DNA of 64,000 bases from CAYUQT01 sp964596165 (GTDB taxonomy: Bacteria > Planctomycetota > Phycisphaerae > UBA1845 > JAFGLZ01): assembly GCA_964596165.1 (NCBI GenBank), contig CAZQTW010000005.1, positions 1 to 64,000 of the forward strand, written 5' to 3'. The translations under genes and the position numbers were made by a program. Under the pieces are notes generated by a model. The model searched no databases, was not told where the DNA came from, and saw nothing but the letters and a program-made list of their open reading frames with translations. Shown in pieces: positions 34,931 through 43,406 of this stretch. Position 1 is the first letter of the stretch. Each line of letters begins with the position of its first letter.

Positions 34931-37900
34931 ATGCTCACCTCAGCATTCAGCCACATGCTTGCGGTCGCCACATGTTTCGCCGCCCAACAGGCGGACACTC
35001 CGGGTCTGATCGCCCACTACACCTTTGACGAAGCCGCCGGCTCGGTTCTGAAGGACTGCAGCAGAAACGGAAACGACGGCGTCATCCGCCAGGCCACGTG
35101 GGTCAAGTCGCCCCGTGGCCACGCCCTCTCGTTTAACGGCTTTGACAGCCTCGTTGAGATCCGCAGAAACCCGTCGTTCGACCTGACCGGCGATGCCACC
35201 TTTGAAGCCTGGTTGCGAACGACCTCCGATGACGGACGCGACCGCCTGCTCTTCGGCGATGGCGCCTCTCTGGCCGTGAATCGCAGCCTGCTCGTCAACA
35301 TCGACCGGGGTGTCTTGTCGATCGAACACGCCAACGGTCGTGAGAACGAGGCCATCTGCCCCAACGTGCGATTCGACGGCCAGTGGAGACACGTCGCCTT
35401 TGTGTGCGAATACCCCCATCACTACACCTATGTCGACGGCAAGTTGGTCAACACCGGGACAATGACTATCCCGCTGACCCAAACCCAGGGCGGCAACTGG
35501 TTCATCGGCGGCTGGTGGGCCGGCCATTTCAAGGGCGAAATCGACGAGATCCGCCTCTACAGGCGGGCACTGTCCGAACGCGAAGTCTTGAGCCACTACC
35601 ATGGAAAGGTCGTCAGCCCTCCCCTCACCGCTTCAATCAGCCACCGTCTGGGCTTCTCACAGGGGATCATCTACCTGGAAGTCACATGCCGAAACCTGTC
35701 GGACCCACAAGCCAGGGCTGAGCTGGCCATTGTCACACCGAACACAGGCCAAGCCTTTTGGACACATCAATCCGAGCTTCAAACGACACGTCCCGGATCA
35801 GAACGAGCCGGGCTTCGAACCCAGCTCGCGATGAATTGCCTTTCGCCCGGACAATACGAAACGCGCCTGCTGGTAAAAGACACGCTGGGCCACACCTTGG
35901 GAACCACAATTAGCCCCCTGGCTATCCCGGCCAAGCCATCGTGGCTGGGTTCGACCCGTGGACTGACCGATACGGTTCTGCCTCCCTATTCGTCGCTGAC
36001 CGTCGACTCCGATCCGGCCACAGAGGGTCATTGCGCGGTGGGTTGCTGGGGCAGGCGATACGAGTTCGGACGCACACCGTTGCTACGTGGGATCCGTAGC
36101 GGTGATGCAACACTGCTTGCCGCGCCAATGCGAGTAGGCATGCGGACCGACACGTCCACTATCGAATGGCAAGGGGCCGATCCGTTACTCACCGAGAAAG
36201 CCGCGGCGAAGGCAACCATTCAACAGTCGTCCAATAGTGGACCGTTGGCCACTACGCTCACCACCACGATCGAATACGACGGCCTCGCCACCGTTTGCTG
36301 GCGGTTGAAGCCGACGCAATCGCTGGTGCTGCAAACGCTCACCCTGGAAATCCCACTCAAACAGGAGCTGGCTCGATATCTCTACACGTGGCCAACATCA
36401 TGGGGGGCGGCCGGATACTCGGGGTCTTTCAAGGGCGACTGCTCCTCCGCATTCAAACCAATCGTCTGGCTCGGCGATGAGCAGCGGGGCCTGTCATGGT
36501 TCTGCGAATCCGATCAATACTGGTCCAACGCCGATCCCGGCAAGGCTATCGAGGTCGTGCGACAGAACGGGGCCGTCGTGCTCAGACTGAATTTCATCGA
36601 CAAGCCGATCGAGCTCAAGGCCAACGCCGAATTGACTTACACGTTCGCCTTCCAGGCAACGCCGGTAAAGCCCATCGCACAGGACGGCTGGAAGCTGCGA
36701 TTCACGCGAGCGCCGTGGTACGGCTACGACTACGATCTGCTCACCAAGAAGATCCAGGGCAAGCCGGCCCTTCAGTGGCTTCAGGACAAGGGTAGCCGGA
36801 CGTTCATCGCCACGAACTGGACCCCCGTCATGACGTATCCCTGGCCGGTCCGTCGAGAACGCGAGTTCAAGGCCCTCGTCGAGGCCTGCCACACGCACGG
36901 AATAAGGATCATCCCCTACCTGGGTTACCAGATCTCCGAATATGCGCCTGAATACAACGACTTCAAGGACGACGCGGTGCGATCGCCGCTTCTGACCAAC
37001 CCCGACAAGTACCCCGGCATGGAGCCGCAGATGGTCAGCACCGTATGCCTGCGCGGCCCCTGGCGCGACTGCCTCGTGGACCAAGTCGCCCAAATGGTGG
37101 ACGAATACGACATCGATGGCGTCTATCTCGATAGCACCAACATGCCGTTCGGCTGCACGAACACGCTGCACGGCTGCGGATACGCCAGGCCCGACGGCAC
37201 CATCGCACCGACCTATCCGGTCTTCGCCGTTCGAGAGACGTTCAGACGCCTGTATACCGTGATCAGGGCGAAGAAGCCGGACGGCATTGTGGATTCGCAC
37301 GTCTTCGACTGCATGAACAGTGCATCGCTGGCCTTCTCAACCAGCTACTGGAACGGCGAGCAACTCACTCGGAACGAGAATCTCGCCGAAGGGCTACCTC
37401 TCGATCGGTTCCGAACAGAGATGATGGGGGTGAACTGGGGTGTGCCAGCCGACTTCCTGCACTACACGCTGGGCGACTTCGAGAAAGCCCACGCGATTTC
37501 CCTGCTGCATGACATCCTGATCCGGCCCTATCTGACTGAGGAAGTCGATCTGTCCGCGAAGATCTGGAAGCTCGCCGACGACTTCGGCCGCACGGAGGCG
37601 CGATTCCTGCCCTACTGGAACAATGGTGAGTACGTCACCGTCACGCCTTCGCACTGCCACGCCAGCCTTTATCACCACCCGAAGAACGGCGTCTTGGCGA
37701 TCGTCTCAAACCTCGGGAAAGCGGAGGCCCAAGCCGCCATCTCATTCAATCTTGAGAGGCTTGGTCTGGCTCATACACCGTTATCAGTCACAGACGCTTT
37801 GAACGGAAAGCCCATACGCTCGGAGGGCAAGGTGGTCAGCGTCCCGCTCGCCTCGCTAGGCTGGCAGTACGTATGGCTCCGATCACAGCCAGCTCGGTAG
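34931..37900 (+). CDS. Secreted LamG plus DUF6067-like glycoside hydrolase
   Basis: A 989-residue protein. The N-terminus resembles a signal peptide. A LamG/concanavalin-like domain covers about residues 25-225 (GLIAHYTFDEAAGSVLKDC to GEIDEIRLYRRALSEREV). The rest resembles the DUF6067 group of GH123-like hydrolases: a beta-rich part (VLQTLTLEIPLKQELARYLY), then a TIM-barrel-like part with RAPWYGYDYDLL, ACHTHGIRIIPYLGYQI and DEYDIDGVYLDSTNMPFGC. The Asp residues of the last segment are candidate catalytic or binding groups. It probably acts on an amino-sugar-containing glycan outside the cytoplasm. A ribosome binding site GGAG is eight bases from the ATG. Family assignment is from memory of motifs and needs a profile search. 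Confidence 0.7.
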   Translation: MLTSAFSHMLAVATCFAAQQADTPGLIAHYTFDEAAGSVLKDCSRNGNDGVIRQATWVKSPRGHALSFNGFDSLVEIRRNPSFDLTGDATFEAWLRTTSDDGRDRLLFGDGASLAVNRSLLVNIDRGVLSIEHANGRENEAICPNVRFDGQWRHVAFVCEYPHHYTYVDGKLVNTGTMTIPLTQTQGGNWFIGGWWAGHFKGEIDEIRLYRRALSEREVLSHYHGKVVSPPLTASISHRLGFSQGIIYLEVTCRNLSDPQARAELAIVTPNTGQAFWTHQSELQTTRPGSERAGLRTQLAMNCLSPGQYETRLLVKDTLGHTLGTTISPLAIPAKPSWLGSTRGLTDTVLPPYSSLTVDSDPATEGHCAVGCWGRRYEFGRTPLLRGIRSGDATLLAAPMRVGMRTDTSTIEWQGADPLLTEKAAAKATIQQSSNSGPLATTLTTTIEYDGLATVCWRLKPTQSLVLQTLTLEIPLKQELARYLYTWPTSWGAAGYSGSFKGDCSSAFKPIVWLGDEQRGLSWFCESDQYWSNADPGKAIEVVRQNGAVVLRLNFIDKPIELKANAELTYTFAFQATPVKPIAQDGWKLRFTRAPWYGYDYDLLTKKIQGKPALQWLQDKGSRTFIATNWTPVMTYPWPVRREREFKALVEACHTHGIRIIPYLGYQISEYAPEYNDFKDDAVRSPLLTNPDKYPGMEPQMVSTVCLRGPWRDCLVDQVAQMVDEYDIDGVYLDSTNMPFGCTNTLHGCGYARPDGTIAPTYPVFAVRETFRRLYTVIRAKKPDGIVDSHVFDCMNSASLAFSTSYWNGEQLTRNENLAEGLPLDRFRTEMMGVNWGVPADFLHYTLGDFEKAHAISLLHDILIRPYLTEEVDLSAKIWKLADDFGRTEARFLPYWNNGEYVTVTPSHCHASLYHHPKNGVLAIVSNLGKAEAQAAISFNLERLGLAHTPLSVTDALNGKPIRSEGKVVSVPLASLGWQYVWLRSQPAR

Positions 37901-37926
37901 GAAACGCTGGCACGCTGTCCCGCAGA

Positions 37927-38358
37927 TCAGGAGCGGAACCCATCTCCAAGCCGGACCATCCCTTGTCTGGGTGACCGGGACGAACGTGCCCCGGCTTGGA
38001 AGGGAGAATGCCGCCGTCGCAGCAGTGCCGCGCCGCCAATAAGGAGAATGCCGACGCTTGCTGGCTCGGGGATATGGGCAATCCATGATTCGTTGAAACC
38101 GCTTGGATTCGTGCCCCAGCCGACAATCGTCTTGCCGTCGTCCGAGATGCCCGTTGCCCATCCCAACGTCCAGCCCGTCAGGTCCAGTTGGTAGTCGTTG
38201 ACGAGGACGTCCTGGAGGTTCCTCATGCCCCCATCAGGTGTCCAAATGAAACCTGGCCACGACAGACCGCTTCCCTGAAGACCGAAGCACCCTCCTACGA
38301 CAGCGGTTCCGTCTGCCGAGACATCCCAGGCCACACTGAGTGATTGCAGACCCGGCTG
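37927..38358 (-). pseudogene. 5'-truncated remnant of a HAF-repeat PEP-CTERM surface protein
   Basis: The reading frame contains HAF-type repeats (VAWDVSADGTAVVGG, TLGWATGISDDGKTIVGWG) and a C-terminal PEP-CTERM sorting signal: IPEPASVGILLIGGAALLRRR, then about 24 extra residues. PEP-CTERM proteins are cut and anchored by an exosortase in the envelope. The frame begins immediately after the stop codon of the upstream isomerase gene (TGA 38359-38361) and in the same frame. It has no ribosome binding site, signal peptide or N-terminal region. So only the 3' end of a longer gene remains, probably left by a deletion. GTG 38334 is the first possible start, but a product would lack export. Confidence 0.75.
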
Positions 38359-39318
38359 TCACGCCTGCGCCCACTGCTCCTTGAGGAACTTGACGACATT
38401 GGGCAGGACCACTTCCCGGTCGCCCTTCACACCGCATTCGAGGCTGACGTAATCCTGATAGCCGATGCACTTGAGACCTCGGAAGCCCAGCACATAATTG
38501 TCGCCCTCGTCCTCGCCCGGCGCCCTGCGCGTCTTGCGGCTGGCGATGTGCACGTGGCGGAGGTATTCGCCCGCCGAGATGAACGCGCCCAGATCGCTCG
38601 TCTCTTCCCACGTCATATGCCAGAAGTCGCCCATCATCCGGATGCCGGGGCTGTTCGAGTCCTTGCAGATCGCGGCCGCGTCGGCCAACTGGCGGAGCAC
38701 GTAGCACTCCTCGCGATTGAGCGGCTCCAGCAGGATCCGCGAGCCGACCTTCGTCGCGTGTTCGCCGAGTTCCATGAGCAGCGTCGTATCGGGCTTCCAG
38801 TCGGGTCCGCGCTTATCCCACCGCGTGAAGGGGACCAGTAGGTCACGGCATTCCTTATGATGCAGCTTCGTCTGGCCATTGAACGCCGGGACAATGATCA
38901 AACCGGTCGATTCCAGCTCGGCCGCGGCCGTTAAGATGTCCTTCATGGTCTCGACTGCCTTCTTGCGGACGTCCGGCCTTTCGGATACGAGCACGCCTTC
39001 GAATCCGGCGCAGATCGCACTCATCTTGATGGGGCGCCCCTTCAGGGCCTCCTTCAACTCGTTGACGCGTCTGGGCAGACCACGACCACCGGTCTCCAAC
39101 CCGACATAACCCCACTTTTCCATCTTGTCGAGCTTCTCCTTCAGCGAGCCGCCGGGAACAATCCCTTCCTGAATGGAAAGCTTGAGCACCGCCGGCTGCT
39201 TTGGAGCAATCGGACACTTGGACTGTTCGCACTCAGCCGCACGGGCCTTGTCGCTGATCGCCCCGACGCCTACCGCGGCGGCGGCGGAAGTCAGGAAGTC
39301 ACGTCGTCGAATTTGCAT
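38359..39318 (-). CDS. Tat-exported sugar phosphate isomerase/epimerase family protein
   Basis: A 319-residue xylose-isomerase-like TIM barrel with a twin-arginine signal (IRRRDFLTSAAAAVGVGA at residues 3-20). ATG 39318 has AAGGAGG seven bases upstream. Barrel blocks include YVGLETGGRGLPRRVNEL, RILLEPLNREECYVLRQLAD, RMMGDFWHMTWEETSD and HVHIASRKTRRAPGEDEGD, with Glu, Asp and His metal-site candidates. Planctomycetes carry many such exported relatives of unknown substrate. Its stop abuts the PEP-CTERM remnant in frame. A promoter candidate lies just upstream. Confidence 0.8.
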   Translation of the reverse strand: MQIRRRDFLTSAAAAVGVGAISDKARAAECEQSKCPIAPKQPAVLKLSIQEGIVPGGSLKEKLDKMEKWGYVGLETGGRGLPRRVNELKEALKGRPIKMSAICAGFEGVLVSERPDVRKKAVETMKDILTAAAELESTGLIIVPAFNGQTKLHHKECRDLLVPFTRWDKRGPDWKPDTTLLMELGEHATKVGSRILLEPLNREECYVLRQLADAAAICKDSNSPGIRMMGDFWHMTWEETSDLGAFISAGEYLRHVHIASRKTRRAPGEDEGDNYVLGFRGLKCIGYQDYVSLECGVKGDREVVLPNVVKFLKEQWAQA

Positions 39319-39557
39319 GGAATGGCCTCCTTCTTGCAGAACGGCGATATGATACGCCAAACGCGCCCCGCGGCAACCCCGTGGCGCCGAAGTGACGAGT
39401 CAAGAATGAAGAGGCTACCACGGAAGCCTGAGAACCACTTCCTATGGGGCGGATGCAGGACGGCGGTCAAGCGGTGGGGGCACGACCCCAACAGACGGCC
39501 GGTGGCCGCCCGCCGGAGCCACGCCCTAATGCCCCAATAGCTTGCCCACAAATGGGG
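39319..39557. other. Intergenic region upstream of the isomerase, left part
   Basis: It contains the candidate minus-strand promoter of the isomerase gene. Beyond 39380 I see no gene, repeat or terminator up to the plus-strand promoter candidate at 39558. Confidence 0.5.
39349..39376 (-). promoter_or_regulatory. Putative promoter of the Tat isomerase gene
   Basis: On the minus strand, TTGCCG (39376-39371), a 16-base spacer and TATCAT (39354-39349). The expected start is near 39342, about 24 bases before the ATG and leaving room for the AAGGAGG. Matches are 4/6 and 5/6. Confidence 0.45.
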
Positions 39558-39588
39558 TTGACATTCCTGAGATTTGTGTAACAATAAT
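39558..39588 (+). promoter_or_regulatory. Putative promoter of an orphan transcript
   Basis: A perfect TTGACA at 39558-39563 precedes an AT-rich stretch with AACAAT (39580-39585, spacer 16) and AATAAT (39583-39588, spacer 19). It points to the plus strand, where no gene starts until 39782. A second TACAAT at 39625-39630 lacks a good -35. Confidence 0.5.
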
Positions 39589-39589
39589 G

Positions 39590-39734
39590 TAGCGGGACGA
39601 TATTCCTTTCTTTGCTTCAAGCGGTACAATATCGCGTTGCTGGTGCTGCAATATGCTGTGATTTAGGCCTGGTCGCGCTCCACACGGATGGGTTATCCCC
39701 CCCTAGCCCATCTCAGCGGCCAGGCTTTTTTTTT
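39590..39734 (+). ncRNA. Candidate small RNA or 5' leader attenuator
   Basis: About 145 bases lie between the promoter candidate and a strong intrinsic terminator, with no open reading frame of note. The region is less GC-rich than its surroundings and does not resemble tmRNA, RNase P RNA, SRP RNA or 6S RNA as far as I can tell. Because the terminator ends only 47 bases before the lipoprotein gene at 39782, the element could instead be a transcription-attenuating leader or riboswitch of that gene. Confidence 0.4.
39665..39734 (+). terminator. Strong intrinsic terminator with a two-part stem and T9
   Basis: The outer stem pairs 39667-39676 with 39716-39725 (10 base pairs including one G-U) and may extend two pairs into the T-run. 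The inner stem pairs 39687-39695 with 39704-39712 (9 pairs, one G-U) around a C-rich loop. Nine T residues follow at 39726-39734. The minus-strand reading lacks a T-run, so it acts on the plus strand. It is the only long T-run after a hairpin that I noticed in the window. Confidence 0.8.
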
Positions 39735-39781
39735 GCCCCCATTCCGCTAATCTGACGGCGCCAAAACACTGGGATTCGGGC

Positions 39782-41398
39782 ATGAGACCTCATCGATTGC
39801 GCTATGACCGATGCACACTCTGCTTGCTCCTGCTGGCCACGGGGCTTTCCGGTTGCGGCAACTTGCGTTCAGGACCCGCCGGGACTCCTCCGTCGCAGGA
39901 CCGCCCCATCCCAGGCCGAGAACAGGTACAGGCGATTCCCGTGATCCTGCCGCCGATAATCGACGGCAGACTCGATGAGGGCATCTGGCAGCAGCCCTCC
40001 GGCTACTCCGGCTTTCTTGTGCAGGGACAACCCGACCGTCCTGCCCGCCGACAGACTGTCTTTCGTGTCGCGTACGATGCGGCAAACGTGTACCTCGCCC
40101 TAAGCTGCCCAACCGACACCAGCATCGGACCGCCGAAAATCCGACATTGGCAAGAGGACGACGAAGCCATCGACGAGGACGAAAGCTGTCGAGTCCTCCT
40201 TTGGCCGGAGCCCAATCAGGAGAACGTTCACTACGAATTCACGATCAACCCGCAGGGCGTCGTTTGTGATGCCCGCCGACACGGGGGGTTTCCCATATCC
40301 TCTGCCGCTTGGAACGGCCCGACGCGAGCGGCGGCAACCGTGGGCCGAGGCATCTGGGAAGCCGAACTCATGGTCCCCCTCCAGCAACTGGGCATTCCCG
40401 ACAAGCCCTGGAGAATCAACGTCATCCGACATGACGCCTTGGCAGAGGAGAGGAGCACGCTCGTACCCACGTTCATGCCGACCAGTGCGGCGCCCGTCGG
40501 CACCTCCTGTCCCAACGCCTTGCTCACGTGGCCCGTACCCGCCAAGCCGTTCCTCACGATGCCGTTGCCCGTTCGCTTTGTCCGGCTGGCCGACATGGAA
40601 GACTCGGCCGATGCATGGCAAGCCTCCGGTGCGTTGCACGTCTTGAGCGAAAGCCACGTGTTCAGCGGAAGACGATCGTTGGAGGTGCGCTTCCAGCCCG
40701 GCGGCGGCCGGATCGGACGAGGATTCCAACAAACGAACTTCAGCGGATGGCACACACTCAAGTTCGACCTTTTCTTGGAGGGAGACGGCAGCGCCCCTCT
40801 TGCCGCGGTCTTGCATGATGCCGCCGGACGCACGCGCACGATATGGTTCTTCCTGCGACCGGGGACCAACGACGTAGCGTTGCCCCTCGGTTACTTTGGA
40901 GCCGGCCTTCAGCTCCGCAGCATCAAGACGCTCGAACTGGTGAGCAGAGATGCCGCTCACATCTGGCTGGACAACATCCGGCTGGAGGAGGATCTCCTGT
41001 CGTATCACGAACTGTCCAATCGCCCGGCGAGACAGAGCAAGTCCAACCTCGTTGTCCTCGTCCACGCCGATCTCTCGGCGTTGCCCATGACCACCCCGTC
41101 CCTGGCCTTGGACGTCACCGTTCCACTCTTCGGCACTCAGAAGGTCCGCCGTTTGGAACGTCGCAACCCGACGCGAACGCACCGCTTTGTGTTTCAGTCA
41201 GACGATTTCGTTGGCCACGACGTCCGGGATCCGGTCAAAGTGGCGGCTTTCTTTCGAATGGACGGGCAGGACTACGTCGCGTTCCGCCTCGTACGCCTGT
41301 CGCAAGCCAACGAACAAATCGAGTTCACAATGGCGGACTTCCCGCTGAACGCCGCGACGGAACGGGAGTCTCCGGGCTCGGATCATGAGTCAGAGTAG
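39782..41398 (+). CDS. Lipoprotein with CBM9-like sugar-binding domain
   Basis: A 538-residue lipoprotein; the signal ends LSGC (Cys25). Residues of about 50-230 resemble the CBM9-like fold often found in secreted glycan-active proteins: PPIIDGRLDEGIWQQ, FRVAYDAANVYLALSC, VHYEFTINPQGVVCDARR and IWEAELMVPLQQLG. A second beta-sandwich region follows (GRRSLEVRFQPGGGRIGRGF to HIWLDNIRL), similar to carbohydrate-binding jelly-rolls. No catalytic domain is recognised, so it is probably a surface glycan-binding protein. It lies just after a terminator, and its last 14 bases overlap the zinc-ribbon gene. Confidence 0.75.
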   Translation: MRPHRLRYDRCTLCLLLLATGLSGCGNLRSGPAGTPPSQDRPIPGREQVQAIPVILPPIIDGRLDEGIWQQPSGYSGFLVQGQPDRPARRQTVFRVAYDAANVYLALSCPTDTSIGPPKIRHWQEDDEAIDEDESCRVLLWPEPNQENVHYEFTINPQGVVCDARRHGGFPISSAAWNGPTRAAATVGRGIWEAELMVPLQQLGIPDKPWRINVIRHDALAEERSTLVPTFMPTSAAPVGTSCPNALLTWPVPAKPFLTMPLPVRFVRLADMEDSADAWQASGALHVLSESHVFSGRRSLEVRFQPGGGRIGRGFQQTNFSGWHTLKFDLFLEGDGSAPLAAVLHDAAGRTRTIWFFLRPGTNDVALPLGYFGAGLQLRSIKTLELVSRDAAHIWLDNIRLEEDLLSYHELSNRPARQSKSNLVVLVHADLSALPMTTPSLALDVTVPLFGTQKVRRLERRNPTRTHRFVFQSDDFVGHDVRDPVKVAAFFRMDGQDYVAFRLVRLSQANEQIEFTMADFPLNAATERESPGSDHESE

Positions 41399-41966
41399 AC
41401 GCCAACAACCCGCCGACGATCCCTCGCAGAGTCCCCTGAGGCTCAGCGGCTTTCGCTGGTCGAGTTGGGACGAGCGGATCCCGGTACCGCCGGAGCTTCA
41501 CCTGACCTGCGAGGGATGCGGCGAGGATCTCACCTGGCTGGAGAAACGAACGTGTCCCCAATGCGGCCGACCGTTCCATCTTCCCATTCCGCCCGACCTG
41601 GATCTGCATTGTTTGAAGTGCAACTACGAATTGACCGGCCTGACGGCACGCCGTTGCCCGGAATGCGGTACGCCGTTCAGTGTCCGCGAGTTGCTCCGTA
41701 GGCCGCCCGCCTACGAACGATACCCGCTTGCGGATCGTTTCCCCTGGTTCGGTCTACTGGAATGGTGTCTGGCCATCGTTTCGGGCGGAGCGGGACTGTC
41801 ACTGGCCGTGAGTCGATCCCCCCTTACCTTCTGGATCTTTCCGGCCTCGGGAACGATCGTGGCGATTGTCGGGTTCTCTCGGGAAATGTCCATGGCGCGA
41901 ATCGCATTCTGTGTGGGTATGGTGTGGCTGATCATCGGCGCGATGTGCGCCGTCATATGGTTGTGA
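41385..41966 (+). CDS. Double zinc-ribbon membrane protein
   Basis: A 193-residue protein of unknown function. Two zinc ribbons are visible (Cys42/45/57/60 and Cys76/79/91/94), followed by three hydrophobic segments at about 122-142, 146-164 and 169-192. The start overlaps the end of the lipoprotein gene by 14 bases, suggesting translational coupling, and the GH84-like gene begins 37 bases later. Small proteins of this design are frequent in planctomycetes and may be membrane-bound adaptors. Confidence 0.75.
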   Translation: MSQSRRQQPADDPSQSPLRLSGFRWSSWDERIPVPPELHLTCEGCGEDLTWLEKRTCPQCGRPFHLPIPPDLDLHCLKCNYELTGLTARRCPECGTPFSVRELLRRPPAYERYPLADRFPWFGLLEWCLAIVSGGAGLSLAVSRSPLTFWIFPASGTIVAIVGFSREMSMARIAFCVGMVWLIIGAMCAVIWL

Positions 41967-42002
41967 TCTTTCCGACCGTTGTCGACGCGAGGAGGCTCCG
42001 TT

Positions 42003-43364
42003 ATGTCCGATGTCCCCAGAACACTCGTGGTCACCAGCGCCCTTGTCGCCATGATTTTGTGGGCGGTCGTCGCCGTCGGCGGCGAGAACAGCGTGCCGTC
42101 CGCTGCGGCCAACATCGAAAAGGACTTCTTCATTCGACTCCCCGACCAGGTCCGTCCCCTACCGGAACCGCTTCTCCAAGGACGCACCGAGCCGGGATTC
42201 AAGATCCGCGGCACCAAGGGATGGTGCTGGTATCCGAAACAGTATCTGGCGGAAATCCCGGTGCTGGCCAAGTACAAGATGAATTTCCTGATGAACTGCT
42301 ACACGTCGATGTGCGACATTGAGCACCAGCCCTGGACCTCGGGCAAGGCCAACCGATGGTGGGAAGCGCTCCCCAATGAGAAGAAGAACGCCTACGAACG
42401 GGTGGTCCGCGCCTGTCAGCAAGAGGGTATCCAGTTCTGCTTCTGCATGAACCCAAACCTACTTTCACCTCGGATCCTCAAGTACGACGACTCCCAGGAC
42501 CTGGACGCCCTCTGGCAGCACTACGAATGGATGCAGACGCTGGGCGTTAGGTGGTTCAGCGTATGTTTGGACGACATCTCCGAAGGAATCCATGCGAGCG
42601 GCCAGGCCAAGGCCGTGAACGAACTGTTTGGCCGGCTGCGGTCCAAAGATCCCACAGCAAACATGATCTTCTGTCCGACGTACTACTGGGGCGTCGGTGA
42701 AGACCCGAAAGCGAGGGAATACCTTCGGACCCTGGCCCGGGAACTGCACAAGGACGTCTACGTCTTCTGGACGGGGCCACAGGTGGTCTCTCCACGGATC
42801 CCCCGTTCGGCGGCCGAGAAGTACAAGGAATATGTCGGACACCGATTGATCGTCTGGGACAACTACCCGGTGAACGACAACAATCCGACCCTGCATCTGG
42901 GTCCCGTGACCGGGCGAGATCCGGAGCTGTGCCGAGTGGCCGACGGCTTTATGGCCAACCCACTTTGCCCGCAAAATGAGATCAATCGCATTCCGCTGCT
43001 GACGATCGCCGACTATGCATACAACCCCGCCGCGTACGATCCGGCTCGATCGATTGGGCAGGCAATCGTTCATCTGACCGACACGCCCGAACAGCGGCGT
43101 GCCCTGAAAGACTTGGTTGAGCTTTACCCGGGTACGCTCCTGGTGAGCAAGGGGACAAACTGGAACCCGGTCCTCAACCGGTTCGCCCAGATCACGGGGA
43201 CGCCTCACTCCCGCTACCTGGCCGAAATCTATGTTCGTCACGTCGAGGACGTGGCGAACCGATTGGACCACTCATTCCCGAACCGCTTCAAGGACGCCGT
43301 GAAGACGGTTCGAGGGGATGTTACCAAGATGAAGACCGCGTATCGCGGCAAATACGGCGAGTGA
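42003..43364 (+). CDS. Secreted GH84-like beta-N-acetylglucosaminidase
   Basis: A 453-residue protein with an N-terminal hydrophobic export segment (LVVTSALVAMILWAVVAV). ATG 42003 has AGGAGG seven bases upstream; an in-frame TTG at 41979 is unlikely. The catalytic barrel resembles GH84: KIRGTKGWCWYPKQYL, CMNPNLLSPRIL, WFSVCLDDISEG (adjacent Asp190-Asp191, as in the GH84 acid pair), FWTGPQVVS and VWDNYPVNDNNPTLHLGP. GH84 enzymes remove N-acetylglucosamine from glycans or glycoproteins. Its position beside a CBM9-like lipoprotein supports extracellular glycan degradation. Confidence 0.82.
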   Translation: MSDVPRTLVVTSALVAMILWAVVAVGGENSVPSAAANIEKDFFIRLPDQVRPLPEPLLQGRTEPGFKIRGTKGWCWYPKQYLAEIPVLAKYKMNFLMNCYTSMCDIEHQPWTSGKANRWWEALPNEKKNAYERVVRACQQEGIQFCFCMNPNLLSPRILKYDDSQDLDALWQHYEWMQTLGVRWFSVCLDDISEGIHASGQAKAVNELFGRLRSKDPTANMIFCPTYYWGVGEDPKAREYLRTLARELHKDVYVFWTGPQVVSPRIPRSAAEKYKEYVGHRLIVWDNYPVNDNNPTLHLGPVTGRDPELCRVADGFMANPLCPQNEINRIPLLTIADYAYNPAAYDPARSIGQAIVHLTDTPEQRRALKDLVELYPGTLLVSKGTNWNPVLNRFAQITGTPHSRYLAEIYVRHVEDVANRLDHSFPNRFKDAVKTVRGDVTKMKTAYRGKYGE

Positions 43365-43406
43365 GGAGACGTTCCCATCAGGCTTCTTGGACATGGTTTC
43401 TTATCC

